Shown in pieces: positions 26,071 to 34,290 of a stretch of 64,000 bases of DNA; positions within the stretch are counted from its first letter, which is position 1; every line of letters starts with the position of its first letter. Location of the stretch: assembly GCA_963755155.1 (NCBI GenBank), contig CAVWIV010000003.1, forward strand, positions 372,001 through 436,000, read 5' to 3'. The stretch is from PALSA-612 sp963755155 (GTDB lineage: Bacteria > Actinomycetota > Thermoleophilia > Gaiellales > Gaiellaceae). Both the position numbers and the translations under genes were made by a program. The notes under the pieces were generated by a model. The model saw only the letters and a program-made list of their open reading frames with translations, ran no database searches and was not told the origin of the DNA.

Positions 26071-26810
26071 GGCGTCGAGCCGTCCGAGTACGGCGCGTAG
26101 CGATGATGGAGGATCAGCGAGTTGCCGTCCGGGTCCGCGAAGAACGCCATGTGGCAGACGCTCGAGTCGTAGACCTGGGGGAACGCGAACTCGACGCCGG
26201 CGCCCTGAAGGCGTTCCATCGTCGTGGCGACATCCGCGACGCGCAGCGCGATCGAGTAGTTGCCCGGCTTGAACTCCACGCCGGTCTGCTCGGGCGTGTT
26301 CAGCACGATCGTCGCGTTACCGGGCTCGAACTCGGGCCACTCGTCGCTCGCAAGCTCGTTCGGCTTCAGTCCGAGCGTTTCGCCGTAGTACTTCACGCCC
26401 TGCGGCCGGTCGGTGACCGGCACGCCGATGAAGTCGGTGCGCTCGAACTCCCGCGCCGGGGGCTCCCAAGGCTCGAGCGGCGCGTAGCGGTGGTGGAGCA
26501 GCAGCGGGTTGCCGACCGGATCCTTGAACCCGGCGCCGTTGCAGACCCCCGAGTCGAAGGTCTCCTCGTTGAACTCGATGCCCGCACCTTCGAGCGTGGC
26601 ACGCGCGTCGGCAACGTCGTCGACGCCGAGCGCGATGCAGCCGCCGAAGGTCGACAGCGCCAGCGTGAGGTTGCCGGTCTCGTACTCGACCCAGCGCTCA
26701 CCGGAGCTTGGGTTCCGCTCCAGACCGAGAGTCGCCCCGTAGAACTCGTCGGCCCGCCCGAGATCGGTGACGGGCAGCGCCACGAAGTCGACCCGCTGCG
26801 CGTCGATCAC
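26067..26810 (-). CDS. Two-domain VOC family protein (suf-linked)
   Basis: One continuous frame of 247 aa contains two VOC modules. Module 1 starts IDAQRVDFVALPVTDLGRAD and ends with KDPVGNPLLLHHRYAPL. Module 2 starts EFERTDFIGVPVTDRPQG and ends with ADPDGNSLILHHRYAPYSDG. Two fused modules can form one complete glyoxalase-type active site. GTG 26810 overlaps the stop of the preceding VOC gene, and its stop overlaps the next VOC start. No frame breaks were found here. Reaction unknown. Confidence 0.83.
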   Translation of the reverse strand: MIDAQRVDFVALPVTDLGRADEFYGATLGLERNPSSGERWVEYETGNLTLALSTFGGCIALGVDDVADARATLEGAGIEFNEETFDSGVCNGAGFKDPVGNPLLLHHRYAPLEPWEPPAREFERTDFIGVPVTDRPQGVKYYGETLGLKPNELASDEWPEFEPGNATIVLNTPEQTGVEFKPGNYSIALRVADVATTMERLQGAGVEFAFPQVYDSSVCHMAFFADPDGNSLILHHRYAPYSDGSTP

Positions 26811-27587
26811 GGAGTCGAGCCGTCCGCGTACGGGGCGTAGCGGCGGTGGAGGAGGATGCGGTTGCCGGCGGGATCGCTCACGCCCGCGCCTTTGCAGGCG
26901 CCCGAGTCCCACATCTCTGCGACTTCGAGGCCTGCGGCCTCGAGCTTCGCCTTCGCCGCTGCGACATCGGTGACGCGAAACGCGATGGTCGCGGGCGGCA
27001 GCGCTGCGAACTCGTACTCGTGCGTGTGCGGCGTCATGACCGCCAGCGTGACGTTGCCTGCCTCGTACTCGATCCAGTCGTCGCTGGGCGAGTTCGGATT
27101 CTCGCTCCAGGCCGAGGAGCGTCGCCGTAGAAGTGGTTCGCCTGCCTCGATGTCCGTGACCGGGACGCGGATGTAGTCGACGCGCTCGACGCCGATCACG
27201 GCGTGCGTCCCGTCCGCGTACGGCTCGTACCGGTGGTGGATCATCAGGCCGTTGCCTTCCGAGTCCCTGAAGAACGCCATGTGGCAGACGCCGGAGTCGA
27301 ACGTGTCGCGCTCGAACTCGATGCCCGCGGCCTCGAGCTTCGCGCGCGCCTCCGCGACGTCCGGCACGCGGATGGCGACCGACCCGAACGGGAGCGGCTC
27401 GAACTCGAGCCCCAGCGCTTCCGGCACGACGACGGCGAGCGTGACGTTGTCCGGTCTCGAACTCCGGCCAGTTGTCCCCTGTCAGCGGGTTCAGCTGCAA
27501 CCCGAGCGTCTCCGAGTAGAACTTCGCCGCCCGCTCCTTGTCACGAACCGGGATCGAGACGAAGTCGACGCGCTGGGCGCCGATCAA
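26807..27587 (-). CDS. Two-domain VOC family protein (suf-linked, several frame breaks)
   Basis: TTG 27587 overlaps the sufB stop (TTGA). Module 1: IGAQRVDFVSIPVRDKERAAKFYSETLGL, break near 27450 (one extra A, restoring TGNVTLAVVVPEALGL), then FFRDSEGNGLMIHHRYEPYADG. Module 2 follows in the same frame: VIGVERVDYIRVPVTDIEAG, three single-base additions between 27090 and 27150 (restoring HFYG and LLGLER), then GNVTLAVM and DPAGNRILLHRRYAPYADG. It is thus built like the next gene, and the pair probably arose by duplication. Fusion of the two modules is inferred from absence of a stop and depends on the frame repair. Confidence 0.72.
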
Positions 27588-29003
27588 CCGACCGAGCCTT
27601 CCATCTGGAGTTGGATCAGGCGGTTCATCTCGACCGCGTACTCCAGAGGAAGCTCCTTCGTGATCGGCTCGACGAAGCCGGACACGATCATCGCGCTCGC
27701 CTCGGCCTCCGAGAGCCCGCGGCTCATGAGGTAGAAGAGCTGCTCCTCGCCGATCTTCGAGACCGTCGCCTCGTGACCGATGTCGACGTCGGATTCGTCG
27801 ATGCGGATGTACGGATACGTGTCGGAGCGCGAGTGCTCGTCGAGCAGCAACGCGTCGCACACGACCTTCGACTTCGAGCCGCGCGCGCCCTTCGCCACCT
27901 CGAGCAGGCCGCGGTAGCCTCCGCGCCCGCCGTCCTTCGAGATCGACTTCGACGTGATGACGGAGCTCGTGTGCGGCGCCACGTGGACGGCCTTGCCGCC
28001 CGCGTCCTGGTGCTGGCCCTTGCCGGCGAACGCGATCGACAGCACCTCGCCGTGCGCGCCCTCGCCGAGCAGCCAGATGGCGGGGTACTTCATGGTCAGC
28101 TTCGAGCCGAGGTTGCCGTCGACCCACTCCATCGTCGCGTCCTCGTAGGCGACGGCGCGCTTCGTGACGAGGTTGTAGACGTTCGTCGACCAGTTCTGGA
28201 TCGTCGTGTAGCGGCAGCGACCGCCCTTCTTGACGATGATCTCGACGACGGCGGAGTGCAGCGAGTCTGTCGAGTAGATCGGCGCCGTGCAGCCCTCGAC
28301 GTAGTGCACGTACGCGCCCTCGTCGACGATGATCAGCGTGCGCTCGAACTGGCCCATGTTCTCCGCGTTGATGCGGAAGTAGGCCTGGAGCGGCATCTCG
28401 ATCTTCACGCCCGGGGGCACGTAGATGAACGAGCCGCCCGACCAGACAGCCGAGTTGAGCGCCGCGAACTTGTTGTCGTTCTGCGGGATGATCTTCCCGA
28501 AGTACTCCTTGACGAGATCCTCGTGCTCGCGCAGGCCCGAGTCCATGTCGAGGAAGAGGACGCCCTGCTGCTCGAGGCTCTCCTGGAGCTTGTGGTAGAC
28601 GACCTCGGACTCGTACTGCGCGCCGACGCCCGGCGAGGTACTTCTTCTCGGCCTCGGGGATGCCGAGCTTGTCCCAGGTGTCGAGGATGTCGGCGGGCAG
28701 GTCCTCCCAGTTCTTCGCCTGCTTCTCCGTGGGCTTGATGTAGTAGTAGATGTTCTCGAAGTCGATCGCGGCCACGTTGCCGCCCCACGTGGGCAGCGGG
28801 CGCGCGTTGAAGTACTCGAGCGACTTGTGGCGGAACTTCCGCATCCAGGCGGGCTCGTCCTTGTGGCTCGAGATGGCGTCGACCAGCTCGTGCGACAGGC
28901 CGCGGCCCGACTTGAAGAAGTAGTCCTCGGGGACGTGGAAGCCGTACTTGACCTCGTAGTCGTTGCCGATTCCCTTGACGACCTCGGTCTCGGTCTGGGC
29001 CAC
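27584..29003 (-). CDS. sufB: SufB Fe-S cluster scaffold subunit (one frame break)
   Basis: SufB is the main scaffold for new clusters in the SufBCD complex. The N-terminus (GIGNDYEVKYGFHVPEDYFF, GLSHELVDAISSHKDEPAWM) runs to EKKYLAG, where one extra G near 28632 breaks the frame; the corrected sequence is GVGAQYESEVVYHKLQE and continues to MDSGLREHEDLVKEYFGKI. The core shows VPPGVKIEMPLQAYFRIN, EGCTAPIYSTDSLHSAVVEI with the conserved Cys, and the ending IGEEQLFYLMSRGLSEAEA. GTG 29003 abuts the sufC stop. The VOC genes follow by translational coupling. Confidence 0.94.
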
Positions 29004-29785
29004 TACGACTCACCTCCCACGACGGCCGCAGGGGCAAACGCCTCGTAGCCCTCGGCCTCGAGCTTGTGCGCGAGCTCCGGCCCGCCCTCCTCGACGATCC
29101 GACCGTCGACAAAGACGTGCACGAAGTCCGGCTTGATGTGGTTCAGCAGGCGCTGGTAGTGGGTGATGAGCAGCGCGCCCATGTCGGGAGAGACGAGCGA
29201 CTTCACGCCCTCGGCGACGACCTTGAGCGCGTCGATGTCGAGACCGGAGTCGGTCTCGTCGAGCACCGCGATCCGCGGCTTCAACATCGCCAGCTGCAGG
29301 ATCTCCACGCGCTTCTTCTCGCCGCCCGAGAAGCCGTCGTTGATGTAGCGGGAGGCGAGCTCGCGCGACACCTTGAGCCGGTCCATCGCGGCAAGCAGCT
29401 CCTCGCGGAACTGGGGGATCGGAATCGGGTCGTCCTCGCCGCCGGCGCGAGCCTTGCGGATCGCGTTGATCGCGCTCCGCAGGAAGTTCGTCACCGTCAC
29501 GCCGGGGACGGCGTGCGGGTACTGGAACGCAAGGAAGAGCCCGCGCTGCGCCCGCTCGTCGGCGCCGGCCTCGGTGACGTCCTCGCCGTCGAAGATGATC
29601 TGGCCGCCCGTGATCTCGTACGCGGGATGGCCCATGAGGGCATACGCGAGCGTGGACTTGCCCGAGCCGTTCGGGCCCATGACCGCGTGCACCTCGTTCG
29701 CGTTGACCGTGAGGTCGACGCCCTTGACGATCTCCGTCCCGTCCTCGAGGCAGACGTGGAGGTTCTTCAGTTCCAACAGAGCCAA
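29003..29785 (-). CDS. sufC: SufC Fe-S assembly ATPase
   Basis: SufC is the ABC-type ATPase that drives conformational change in SufBD. It has Walker A GPNGSGKSTLAYALMG, the Q-loop FQYPHAVPGVT, the signature FSGGEKKRVEILQLAML, Walker B RIAVLDETDSGLD and the switch His in ITHYQRLL. I choose TTG 29785 because AAAGGA lies 10 nt upstream and the protein then begins LALLELKNLHVCLEDG, matching the family. The longer open frame has no family support. TAGAAT at 29846-29841 (minus) may be the -10 box of the operon; no clear -35 was seen. Confidence 0.93.
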   Translation of the reverse strand: MALLELKNLHVCLEDGTEIVKGVDLTVNANEVHAVMGPNGSGKSTLAYALMGHPAYEITGGQIIFDGEDVTEAGADERAQRGLFLAFQYPHAVPGVTVTNFLRSAINAIRKARAGGEDDPIPIPQFREELLAAMDRLKVSRELASRYINDGFSGGEKKRVEILQLAMLKPRIAVLDETDSGLDIDALKVVAEGVKSLVSPDMGALLITHYQRLLNHIKPDFVHVFVDGRIVEEGGPELAHKLEAEGYEAFAPAAVVGGES

Positions 29786-29900
29786 GCTCGTGAGTCCTTT
29801 CTCCTTGAAAACGCGCGAAACTACGCCTCGCTTGTGACGCATTCTACCGCAGCGAGGCTCGGCCCCAGACACCCGCACGGGCCGGTGGTACCCTAGCCTC

Positions 29901-30154
29901 ATGCCGAACCTCGGGCCGTGGGAGATCATCATCCTCGTCATCGTGCTGCTGCTCGTCTTCGGTTCGACGACGGCTGCCGGAGATCGGCCGCTCGGTCGGC
30001 AAGGGCATGCGTGAGTTCAAGCACTCGGTCACGGGCAAGGACGAAGGAGCACGAGCTCGAGGAGGCGCAGGACCCGCCCGAGATCACCGCTAGCGCCGTC
30101 GAGGAAGAAGACGAGCAGCCCGTCGGCGCCGGCGCCAAGCAGTCGGACAGCTAA
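29901..30154 (+). CDS. tatA: TatA/TatE twin-arginine translocase subunit (two frame breaks)
   Basis: TatA forms the pore for folded proteins with twin-arginine signals. ATG 29901 gives MPNLGPWEIIILVIVLLLVFG, one membrane helix ending in the conserved Phe-Gly hinge. One extra base near 29976 must be removed to read STRLPEIGRSVGKGMREFKHSVTGK, the amphipathic helix. A second extra base near 30044 restores EEHELEEAQDPPEI and an acidic tail ending AGAKQSDS. The corrected protein is about 83 aa, normal for TatA. It is divergent from sufC. A dedicated Tat cargo set lies 5 kb downstream. Confidence 0.88.
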
Positions 30155-30220
30155 GCCGCTGCTCCTCGAACTCGAAGTCGGACCGAACCGGCTGACTCAG
30201 CTCATGGAGTGCGCGGCTGA

Positions 30221-30348
30221 TTGGCCCGCTGAGACTCCCTTCTCCCTTGCGGGCGAAGCCGGGCTTGGCCCGGCGAGAGCCCAAGGACCCATGACCGAAG
30301 CAGCCCCGCGAAGAAGGGGGTCGACGGGGGAAACCTGGTTTCCCCCGT
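30221..30348. repeat. Dispersed intergenic repeat, copy B
   Basis: It follows the same plan as 17858-17990: a GC hairpin GCCGGGCTTGGCCCGGC then GAGAGCCCA, AGAAGGGGG, and a terminal perfect inverted repeat at 30324-30348 (arms ACGGGGGAAACC / TTTCCCCCGT region). The last bases run into the GTG start codon of the amidohydrolase at 30347, so the palindrome could fold over that start. Confidence 0.68.
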
Positions 30349-31625
30349 GATTCTCTCGGCCGATTGGGTGCTGCCCGTCTCCGGGCCGCCGATTGCCGAC
30401 GGAGCCGTTGCGATCGAGGACGGCCGGATCGCTCGCCGTTGGCCCTGCGGCAGACCTAGGCGAGGGCAGGCCGTTCCCCGACGCGGCCATCATCCCCGGC
30501 TTCGTCAACGCGCATTCCCATCTCGAGTACGCCGTCTACGCCGGCTTCGGCGACGGCCTCGGCTTCGGCGACTGGATCGGCATGCACGTCGAGCGCAAGG
30601 CGCGCATCGACGTCGGGGACATGGAGGACATCGCCCGGCTGGGGGCGTTCGAATGCCTGCGCTCGGGCATCACCGCCGTCGGCGACTGCTCTTTCAGCGG
30701 CGCAGCGGCGACCGCCTGTGCAGATCTCGGCCTCCGGGGCACGATCTACCTCGAGGTGTTCGGCGAGGGCAACGCTGCCGTCGCGGAGCGCTTCCAGCCG
30801 ATGCACGAGCGGATCGCCGGCGCGCTGTCGGACCGCGTCCGCCTCGGGATCTCGCCTCATGCGCCCTACACCTGCTCGCTCGAGCTCTACCGCGCCTGCG
30901 ACAAGCTCGGCCTGCCGGTCGCCACCCATCTCGCGGAGAGCGCGGACGAGAACGAGTTCCTGCGCACGGGCGGCGGCGCCTGGGAAGCCTTCGGCCACAT
31001 GCTCGTCGAGCCGCTGGGCACGACCGGCATTCGCGCGCTCGCCGGCGCCGGGCTGCTCGGCCGCCACGTGCTCGCCGCCCACTGCGTCATGGCCGACGAG
31101 GAGGAGATCGCGCTGCTCGCGCAGCACGACGTCGCCGTCGCGCACTGCCCGCGCTCGAATGCGCTGCTCGGCCTGGGCATCGCGCCGGTCACAGAGCTGC
31201 TCGCCGCCGGCGTCCGTGTCGGGATCGGCACCGACAGCCCCGCTTCCACGCCCTCGTTCGACATGTTCGAGGAGCTGCGGACGGCGGTCGCCATGGCCAG
31301 GCTCCGCGACCGCGGCTCGAGCGCGATGTCGGCCGAGCGCGTCCTCGAGCTCGCCACCCTCGGCTCCGCGTCGGCACTCGGGCTGGACGGCGAGCTGGGC
31401 TCGCTCGAGGCCGGCAAGCACGCCGACCTCGCCGTCGTCAGCCTGGAGGGCTCGCCCTACGTGCCGTGGGAGGATCCGGCCGCCGCCGTCGTCATGGGCG
31501 GCTCGGCGTCGAGAGTACTGCTGACGCTCGTAGGCGGGGAGGTACGCTACGAGCCAGGAACCTCCCTATGGCACGAGCTGCGGCAAAAAGGAATCGAGGC
31601 GCGGGCAAAGCTGCTCGGCCGGTAG
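30347..31625 (+). CDS. Amidohydrolase family protein (chlorohydrolase/cytosine-deaminase type, one frame break)
   Basis: The opening SADWVLPVSGPPIADGAVAIEDGRIA is the beta-sandwich start of metal-dependent amidohydrolases. One extra C near 30435 breaks the frame; corrected, it goes on AVGPAADLGEG and PGFVNAHSHLEYA, which carries the metal-binding His pair. Further ligands are SPHAPYTCSLELY, HLAESADENEF, HCVMADEEEI and GTDSPAS. This set fits the deaminase branch that acts on adenosine-like compounds, triazines, or futalosine-pathway substrates (MtaD, SsnA and others); I cannot choose between them. About 425 aa. Its start codon lies in repeat B. Confidence 0.85.
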
Positions 31626-32455
31626 CGGACGCGCCCAAGCGCGACCGCCGCAAGGCCGAGAAGACGCTCGAGGACGAGCTCTTCTTCACACGCCTGCGCG
31701 GCCACGCGAAGTGGGCGTTCGCTCTGCTCGCCATCGTCTTCGCCAGCAGCTTCGTCTTCCTGGGCGTCGGGTCGGGGAACGCCGGGCTGGGCGACGTCTT
31801 CTCGAACGTTTTCACGGGCGGGTCCGCCCCGTCCATCGAGGAGCTCCAGGACAAGCTCGCCGAGAACCCTCGCGACAAGGCGGTGCTGACGGATCTCGCA
31901 CAGGCGCTCGAGCGCGACGGGCGCTACGCGGAGGCGGTCGCCGCCTACCGGACGTACCTCGCGACGAGGCCGCGAGACGAGGACGTCCTCGCGAGCCTCG
32001 CGCTCGTCTATCAAACGCAGGCCTCCGCAGCGGCGAACGACGCGAGCTTCGCGCAGCGGGACGCGAGCCTCGCGGCGCCGGGTGCGCAGTTCCGTCCCGG
32101 CGCCGGCGCTCTCGGGCAGGCGCTCGGGTCATTCGCGGACCCTCTCGCCCAGGCCGCGTCCGCTGATGCTGAGCAGCGCTTCCAGGAGGCCGTCGGGCGC
32201 TACCAGGCGGCGAACAGGGAGGCGCTCGGCGTCTACAAGCAGCTCTCCGAGCTCTCCCCGGACGATTCCGCCTCGCTCCTGCGCTGGGCTCAAGCAGCGG
32301 AAGGAGCGGGCGAGATCGACACCGCGGTCACCGTCTTCAAGCGGTTCGTGAAGCGCTTCCCGACCGACCCGCTCGTCGTGGACGCGCGCCAGAAGATCAA
32401 GGAGCTCGAGGCGCAGAAGATCGCGCAGCAGGCCGCAGGCCAAGCCGAAGGTTAG
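31568..32455 (+). CDS. Membrane-anchored TPR protein
   Basis: ATG 31568 lies inside the end of the amidohydrolase gene. The 295-aa protein has a Lys/Arg-rich cytoplasmic start, one membrane helix (WAFALLAIVFASSFVFLGVG, about residues 55-74), then tetratricopeptide repeats: NPRDKAVLTDLAQALERDGRYAEAVAAYRTYL, RDEDVLASLALVYQ, and ASLLRWAQAAEGAGEIDTAV near the end. An Ala/Gln-rich linker separates the two TPR groups. It likely scaffolds proteins outside the membrane. It is followed 10 nt later by a diheme cytochrome gene, which may be its partner. Confidence 0.8.
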   Translation: MARAAAKRNRGAGKAARPVADAPKRDRRKAEKTLEDELFFTRLRGHAKWAFALLAIVFASSFVFLGVGSGNAGLGDVFSNVFTGGSAPSIEELQDKLAENPRDKAVLTDLAQALERDGRYAEAVAAYRTYLATRPRDEDVLASLALVYQTQASAAANDASFAQRDASLAAPGAQFRPGAGALGQALGSFADPLAQAASADAEQRFQEAVGRYQAANREALGVYKQLSELSPDDSASLLRWAQAAEGAGEIDTAVTVFKRFVKRFPTDPLVVDARQKIKELEAQKIAQQAAGQAEG

Positions 32456-32465
32456 ACTCGCGCCC

Positions 32466-33104
32466 GTGCGCGTGTCGATCCTCGCAGCACTCCTCATCGC
32501 GCTGCTCGCGGCCGGCTGCGGCGAGACCGGTACGGGTGGCATCTCGACCGGCGGGGACACCGTCCGCGGTGAGGCGCTGTTCAAGCAGGAGTGCGGCAGC
32601 TGCCACGCGCTCGCGGCGGCGGGCACGGTGGGCACCATCGGCCCGAATCTCGACGATGCCTTCGCGTCCGGTCGTGAGCAGGGCTTCGACGAGAGCTCGA
32701 TCCAGCAGGTCGTCGCCGGGCAGATCAAGTTTCCCGTGGAGACGCCCTCTACCGGTGTGCCCGGCATGCCGGCCGACCTCGTGACCGGTGACGACGTCGA
32801 CCACGTGGCGGCGTACGTGGCCTCGGTCGCGGGCAAGCCCGGCGCCGCTCAGCCTCCCCCGGGAGACGGCCAGGCGGCCGACGGCAAGGGGATCTTCACG
32901 GCGAACTGTGGCGGCTGCCACACGCTGGCCGACGCGGGCACGACGGGCACCATCGGCCCCAACCTCGACCAGTCGCAGCCGCCGAAGGAGCTCGTCGTCG
33001 ACCGCGTGACGAACGGCAAGGGGACGATGCCACCCTTCAAGGGCACGTTGACAGACGCGCAGATCCAGGCAGTTGCGGACTACGTCTCCTCCTCCGCCGG
33101 CTAG
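32466..33104 (+). CDS. Diheme c-type cytochrome lipoprotein
   Basis: GTG 32466 begins a lipoprotein signal ending in LLAAGC. Two class I cytochrome c domains follow: CGSCH near residue 40 and CGGCH near residue 145, each with a Met ligand region (PGMPADLV, and GTMPPFKGTLTDAQIQAVADYV). The two domains share HxLAxAGTxGTIGPNLD and arose by duplication; the same motif is found in the cytochrome part of the gene at 21870. It probably shuttles electrons towards the oxidase encoded at 38.7-42.8 kb (inference). Confidence 0.92.
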   Translation: MRVSILAALLIALLAAGCGETGTGGISTGGDTVRGEALFKQECGSCHALAAAGTVGTIGPNLDDAFASGREQGFDESSIQQVVAGQIKFPVETPSTGVPGMPADLVTGDDVDHVAAYVASVAGKPGAAQPPPGDGQAADGKGIFTANCGGCHTLADAGTTGTIGPNLDQSQPPKELVVDRVTNGKGTMPPFKGTLTDAQIQAVADYVSSSAG

Positions 33105-33153
33105 TCAGCGACCGCACTCCCTTGCGTTTTGCGCATGAATGCGCGAGGATCGC

Positions 33154-33171
33154 CTAGTACGTCCGTACTAG
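33154..33171. promoter_or_regulatory. Perfect 18-bp palindrome upstream of the LuxR-type regulator
   Basis: CTAGTACG-TC-CGTACTAG lies 17 nt before the ATG of the regulator gene. Its arms are perfectly complementary apart from the two central bases. It is a candidate operator, perhaps autoregulatory. CGTAC is also part of the repeated motif upstream of the Tat-Cys genes. Confidence 0.5.
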
Positions 33172-33187
33172 TCGTCAAGGTGGGGGT

Positions 33188-33868
33188 ATGGGGAGAACGC
33201 CGCAGACTCGTGTGCTCGTAGCGATCGAGAACAGGCTCTACGGAGACATGCTCCGGGAGGGCATCGATCGCGAGCCGGACCTCGTCGTCGTCGGCGGTGC
33301 TGACGATGCGGAGATGGCCGTGACAAACGCGGCCGAGTCACGCGCGAGGGTCATCCTCCTCAGCTCGGGCCTGCCCGGCTTCGCAGGCGGAACCGCGAGC
33401 TGCATGCTGCGCGACCACGCGCCGGAGAGCCGCGTGATCGTGCTCGCAGACGTGCGCGACCAGGCGGTGCTCGCCGAGGGGCTCGGCTGTGGCGCGAGCG
33501 GCTACCTCACGAAGGACTGCACGCTCGCCGAGGTGATCGATGCGGTGCGAGGAGTCGCACGCGGCGACGTGCTCGTCCCGCCCGCGATGCTCGGCCCGCT
33601 GCTTTCCGATCTGCTCGTGCGCAAGAAGTCCCACGACGAGGCCCTGTTGCGCCTGTCACGGTTGTCGACGAGGGAGCGGCAGGTGCTCGCGCTCGTGGCG
33701 CGCAGCAAGAAGACGGCCGAGATCGCCGACGCTCTCGTCATCAGCCCGGAGACGGCGCGGACGCACGTGCAGAACATCCTCACGAAGCTCGGCGTCCACT
33801 CACGGCTCGAGGCGGCGTCGTTCGTGATCGAGCACGGCCTCGTCACCCATCTCGAGGAAGCGGCGTAG
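33188..33868 (+). CDS. LuxR/NarL-family regulator with degenerate receiver domain
   Basis: The C-terminal helix-turn-helix is a clear NarL/LuxR domain: LSTRERQVLALVARSKKTAEIADAL and SPETARTHVQNILTKLGV. The N-terminal receiver fold is retained (GASGYLTKDC keeps the conserved Lys), but the phospho-acceptor Asp is replaced: the strand reads VILLSSGLPG, and the acidic pair after strand 1 is reduced to one Glu (VAIENRLYGD). Ordinary phosphorylation is thus unlikely. The stop overlaps the PqqD-like gene start, so it is likely the regulator of this locus. Confidence 0.85.
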   Translation: MGRTPQTRVLVAIENRLYGDMLREGIDREPDLVVVGGADDAEMAVTNAAESRARVILLSSGLPGFAGGTASCMLRDHAPESRVIVLADVRDQAVLAEGLGCGASGYLTKDCTLAEVIDAVRGVARGDVLVPPAMLGPLLSDLLVRKKSHDEALLRLSRLSTRERQVLALVARSKKTAEIADALVISPETARTHVQNILTKLGVHSRLEAASFVIEHGLVTHLEEAA

Positions 33869-34221
33869 TGGCGGCGACCAAGCCCCAGATGCGCTCCGAC
33901 CTCACGCTCGTCGAGCTCGACCAGGAGGCGGTCGTCTACGACCCGATCAGCGGGCTCGTCCACTACCTCAACCCGATGGCCTCGCTCCTCCTCCAGCTTT
34001 GCGACGGCACGGCGACGGTAAAGGAGACCACGACGGATCTGGCCGATGCGAACGAGGTCGAGCCCGACGTCATCGCAGCTGACATCCGCACGCTCATCAA
34101 GCAGTTCAGAGACGCAGGCCTCGTCGTCCCGAGCGCCGGGGCGACGAAGTTGCTCGAGGCGCAGAGCGACGCGTCCGACGAGCGGCAGATCGTGCGGCGC
34201 GAAGTGCCGCGCAACGACTGA
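33868..34221 (+). CDS. PqqD-like RiPP recognition element protein
   Basis: A 117-aa protein with a winged-helix PqqD fold: LVELDQEAVVYDPISGLVHYLNPMASLLLQL, then DGTATVKETTTDLADANEV and IKQFRDAGLVV. The residues LNPMASLLLQL-DG match the family pattern LN-x-x-A-x-x-I/L-W-x-LLDG. In established systems such proteins bind leader peptides and deliver them to modifying enzymes. The start GTG 33868 is coupled to the regulator. No radical-SAM or other maturase is found in this window. Confidence 0.82.
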   Translation: MAATKPQMRSDLTLVELDQEAVVYDPISGLVHYLNPMASLLLQLCDGTATVKETTTDLADANEVEPDVIAADIRTLIKQFRDAGLVVPSAGATKLLEAQSDASDERQIVRREVPRND

Positions 34222-34290
34222 ACGGACAAACTCAACGACCTCGGGTGGGTCGCACATCGCTCTTATGAAGTCGCCGGTGTCCAGTTCGGC

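Noticed and set aside
26067..29003. A giant SufB-VOC fusion protein
   Set aside because: The continuous frame runs through nonsense stretches created by single-base additions; sufB has its own stop at 27584-27586 overlapped by the TTG of the VOC gene.
30347..32455. Amidohydrolase-TPR fusion
   Set aside because: The amidohydrolase changes frame near 30435 and ends at 31625, while the TPR protein has its own ATG at 31568.
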